DNA of 6,356 nt from contig CAZFSN010000189.1 of the NCBI GenBank assembly GCA_964521815.1, positions 1 through 6,356 on the forward strand, given 5' to 3'. This document shows, in pieces, positions 4,660 to 6,356 of the stretch. The translations under genes and the position numbers were made by a program. How positions within the stretch are numbered: position 1 is the first letter of the stretch; each line of letters opens with the position of its first letter. A model generated the notes under the pieces. The model did no database searches. It was given only the letters and a program-made list of their open reading frames with translations, and had not been told where the DNA came from. The stretch comes from JAAEQD01 sp964521815. Its GTDB lineage: Bacteria; Zixibacteria; MSB-5A5; UBA10806; 4484-95.

Positions 4660-6356
4660 ATGATGAAAAACCTGAAACCTGAAGATATAAAGATTATTGT
4701 CGCGACCGACTGTGGTTCGACAACTACCAAGGCTATTTTAATCGAGTATCGCGACGGCGAATACCGTCTAATTGTGCGCGGTGAAGCCCCGACTACCGTG
4801 GAAGCCCCTTTCGAGGATGTTACTATGGGCGCTTTAAATGCTATTGGCGAGGTCGAAGAGCTTTCCGGACGCAAGTTAATAGATGAAAAAAACAGGATAA
4901 TCTCTCCGGCCAAAGGTAATGTCGGGACCGATATTTATATATCCACCTCATCCGCCGGCGGCGGTTTGCAAATGATGGTAACCGGTGTGGTCCGGTCGAT
5001 GACGGCTGAATCGGCCGAACGGGCCGCTATGACTGCCGGCGCGATTGTCATGGATGTTATCGCCTCCAATGATAAACGCTTACCGCATGAGCAGATAGAG
5101 AGAATCCGTCACCTGCGACCGGATATGATCCTGCTCTCCGGCGGTATCGATGGCGGCACTACTACTCACGTGGTGGAATTGGCTGAGCTTATCGCGGCGG
5201 CTGACCCTAAACCGCGTTTGGGTTCGGGCTACAACCTGCCGGTTATCTATGCCGGTAATGTCGATGCCCGTGAGGCGGTCAAAAATACTCTGGCCAGCAA
5301 AACAGATCTGGATATAGTCGATAATTTGCGGCCGGTTCTGGAGCGTGAAAACCTGAGACCGGCTCGCGAGAAAATTCATGACCTGTTCATGGAACACGTT
5401 ATGGCCCAGGCTCCCGGCTATTCCAAGCTGATGTCGTGGACCGATGCCCCGATTATGCCGACTCCCGGCGCCGTGGGGCTGATTATCAAGACAATTTCCG
5501 ATATTGAGAACATAGAAGTTGTCGGTGTCGATATCGGCGGCGCGACTACGGATATATTCAGTGTCTTCCGGCCCGAAGGCGCCGAGGGCATATTCAATCG
5601 GACCGTATCGGCCAACCTGGGCATGAGCTACTCGGTCTCCAATGTCTTTGCCGAGGCTACTCTGCCGAATGTCATGCGCTGGGTGCCTTTCGATATGGAT
5701 GAACGCGATTTGCGTAACCGTATCAAAAATAAAATGGTCCGGCCTACCACTATTCCCCAGATGCTCGAGGAATTGATTCTGGAGCAGGCAATTGCCAAAG
5801 AGGCATTGCGGTTGGCCTTCATCCAACATCGTTCATTTGCCACAGTTCTTAAAGGTGTCCAGCAGCAAAGGACTATCGCCGACGCCTTCGAGCAGACATC
5901 ATCCGGCGCGTCCCTGGTTAACATGATGAGCCTGGATATGCTGGTCGGTTCAGGCGGTGTGCTGTCGCATGCCCCGCGCCGCCAACAAGCGGCCTTGATG
6001 TTAATCGACGCTTTCCTGCCGGAGGGTATCACCCGACTGGCGGTCGATTCGATATTCATGATGCCTCAATTGGGCGTGCTGTCGGTGCTTCATCAGAAAG
6101 CCGCTACTGAGGTATTCAACAAGGACTGCCTGATTCATCTCGGCACCTGTGTTGCCCCGGTCGGCGAAAGCAAGGGCGATAAGGAAGTGATGTCTTACAA
6201 GATCGAACTTCCCGGCGGCAAGACAGAAGAGGGTTCGATCAAGTTCGGCCAGCTGAAACTGATCGAATTGGGTATCGGCGATGACGGAGTGCCTTTAAAA
6301 GCCCCGGCTGAATTCCACCCGGCCCGCGGTTTTGATTTAGGCGGCGGCAAAGGCAA
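4660..6356 (+). CDS. glmL: GlmL/MutL-family ASKHA ATPase, glutamate mutase accessory-type protein (3' truncated by window)
   Basis: 565 codons are open from ATG to the right edge with no stop. Clear ASKHA nucleotide-binding motifs are present: phosphate-1 DCGSTTTK (17-24), SSAGGGLQMMVTG (97-109), an LLSGGIDGGTTTH segment (158-170), phosphate-2 DIGGATTD (291-298) and an adenosine-type GSGGVLSHAP (430-439), then MPQLGVLS (468-475). This pattern is that of the GlmL family, named for the protein beside the B12-dependent glutamate (methylaspartate) mutase subunits GlmS and GlmE; it is thought to act as a reactivating chaperone or ATPase for the mutase. Classical clostridial GlmL is about 460 residues. 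Here a further segment (about 480-565 and onward) begins HLGTCVAPVGES and continues with beta-rich sequence and a glycine-rich end, so this is a long form. Two ATGs stand in tandem (4660, 4663); AAGGTG (4652-4657) serves either. No mutase gene is in the window, so the partner enzyme is unknown. It is cytoplasmic, with no signal peptide. Confidence 0.9.
   Translation, partial: MMKNLKPEDIKIIVATDCGSTTTKAILIEYRDGEYRLIVRGEAPTTVEAPFEDVTMGALNAIGEVEELSGRKLIDEKNRIISPAKGNVGTDIYISTSSAGGGLQMMVTGVVRSMTAESAERAAMTAGAIVMDVIASNDKRLPHEQIERIRHLRPDMILLSGGIDGGTTTHVVELAELIAAADPKPRLGSGYNLPVIYAGNVDAREAVKNTLASKTDLDIVDNLRPVLERENLRPAREKIHDLFMEHVMAQAPGYSKLMSWTDAPIMPTPGAVGLIIKTISDIENIEVVGVDIGGATTDIFSVFRPEGAEGIFNRTVSANLGMSYSVSNVFAEATLPNVMRWVPFDMDERDLRNRIKNKMVRPTTIPQMLEELILEQAIAKEALRLAFIQHRSFATVLKGVQQQRTIADAFEQTSSGASLVNMMSLDMLVGSGGVLSHAPRRQQAALMLIDAFLPEGITRLAVDSIFMMPQLGVLSVLHQKAATEVFNKDCLIHLGTCVAPVGESKGDKEVMSYKIELPGGKTEEGSIKFGQLKLIELGIGDDGVPLKAPAEFHPARGFDLGGGKG

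Noticed and set aside
4644..4913. 89-codon minus-strand ORF over the GlmL start
   Set aside because: Antisense to the phosphate-1 region of GlmL. The Ser-rich sequence has no domain, and it overlaps the ribosome site of the real gene.
5080..5829. 249-codon minus-strand ORF
   Set aside because: It lies wholly antisense to the GlmL-like gene, whose motifs are unambiguous. The translation has no recognisable domain and looks like a complementary-strand shadow of a coding region.
5628..6059. 143-codon minus-strand ORF
   Set aside because: Antisense to the GlmL-like gene, with Ser/Arg/Cys-rich content typical of a shadow frame.
1..6356. CRISPR array, tRNA or rRNA gene, insertion sequence or prophage signature
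   Set aside because: I saw no regularly spaced repeats, tRNA-like cloverleaf, transposase-like protein or flanking terminal repeats on either strand. The genes are ordinary metabolic ones.

Overview
The window reads as chromosomal DNA of a free-living bacterium. Coding DNA has roughly balanced base composition and the spacers are very AT-rich. The taxon cannot be fixed from the sequence. A long-form GlmL-type protein together with a family GT81 synthase would suit a deep-branching or candidate phylum such as those of the FCB group, but that is a weak guess.

Minus strand, about 4043 down to 1: a tight four-gene cluster, transcribed in the order glycerate 2-kinase (MOFRL type), glucosyl-3-phosphoglycerate synthase (GpgS, GT81), a second GT-A glycosyltransferase, and the N-terminus of a HAD phosphatase of the mannosyl-3-phosphoglycerate phosphatase family, which runs off the left edge. 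Intergenic gaps are 24, 9 and 9 bp, so this looks like one operon. The gene set matches the phosphorylated route to the compatible solutes glucosylglycerate (GG) and mannosylglucosylglycerate (MGG). GpgS joins glucose to 3-phosphoglycerate, the second transferase probably adds another sugar (mannose, if it is MggA), and the phosphatase removes the phosphate. The glycerate kinase would return free D-glycerate to the phosphoglycerate pool, closing a synthesis and salvage loop.

About 4044 to 4240: an AT-rich leader upstream of the operon. It contains a 9-bp-arm inverted repeat and a further exact copy of the same 9-mer, which are candidate operator sites.

4241 to 4435, minus strand: a small predicted two-helix membrane protein with a TTG start behind a good Shine-Dalgarno sequence. 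Function unknown.

4436 to 4659: a divergent spacer with a promoter candidate for each direction, a GC-rich near-perfect hairpin (4575-4607) and a possible 23-codon leader ORF.

4660 to the right edge, plus strand: an ASKHA-fold ATPase of the GlmL/MutL family, associated with B12-dependent carbon-skeleton mutases. It is open at the right edge and already longer than the classical clostridial GlmL. It has no obvious link to the solute operon.
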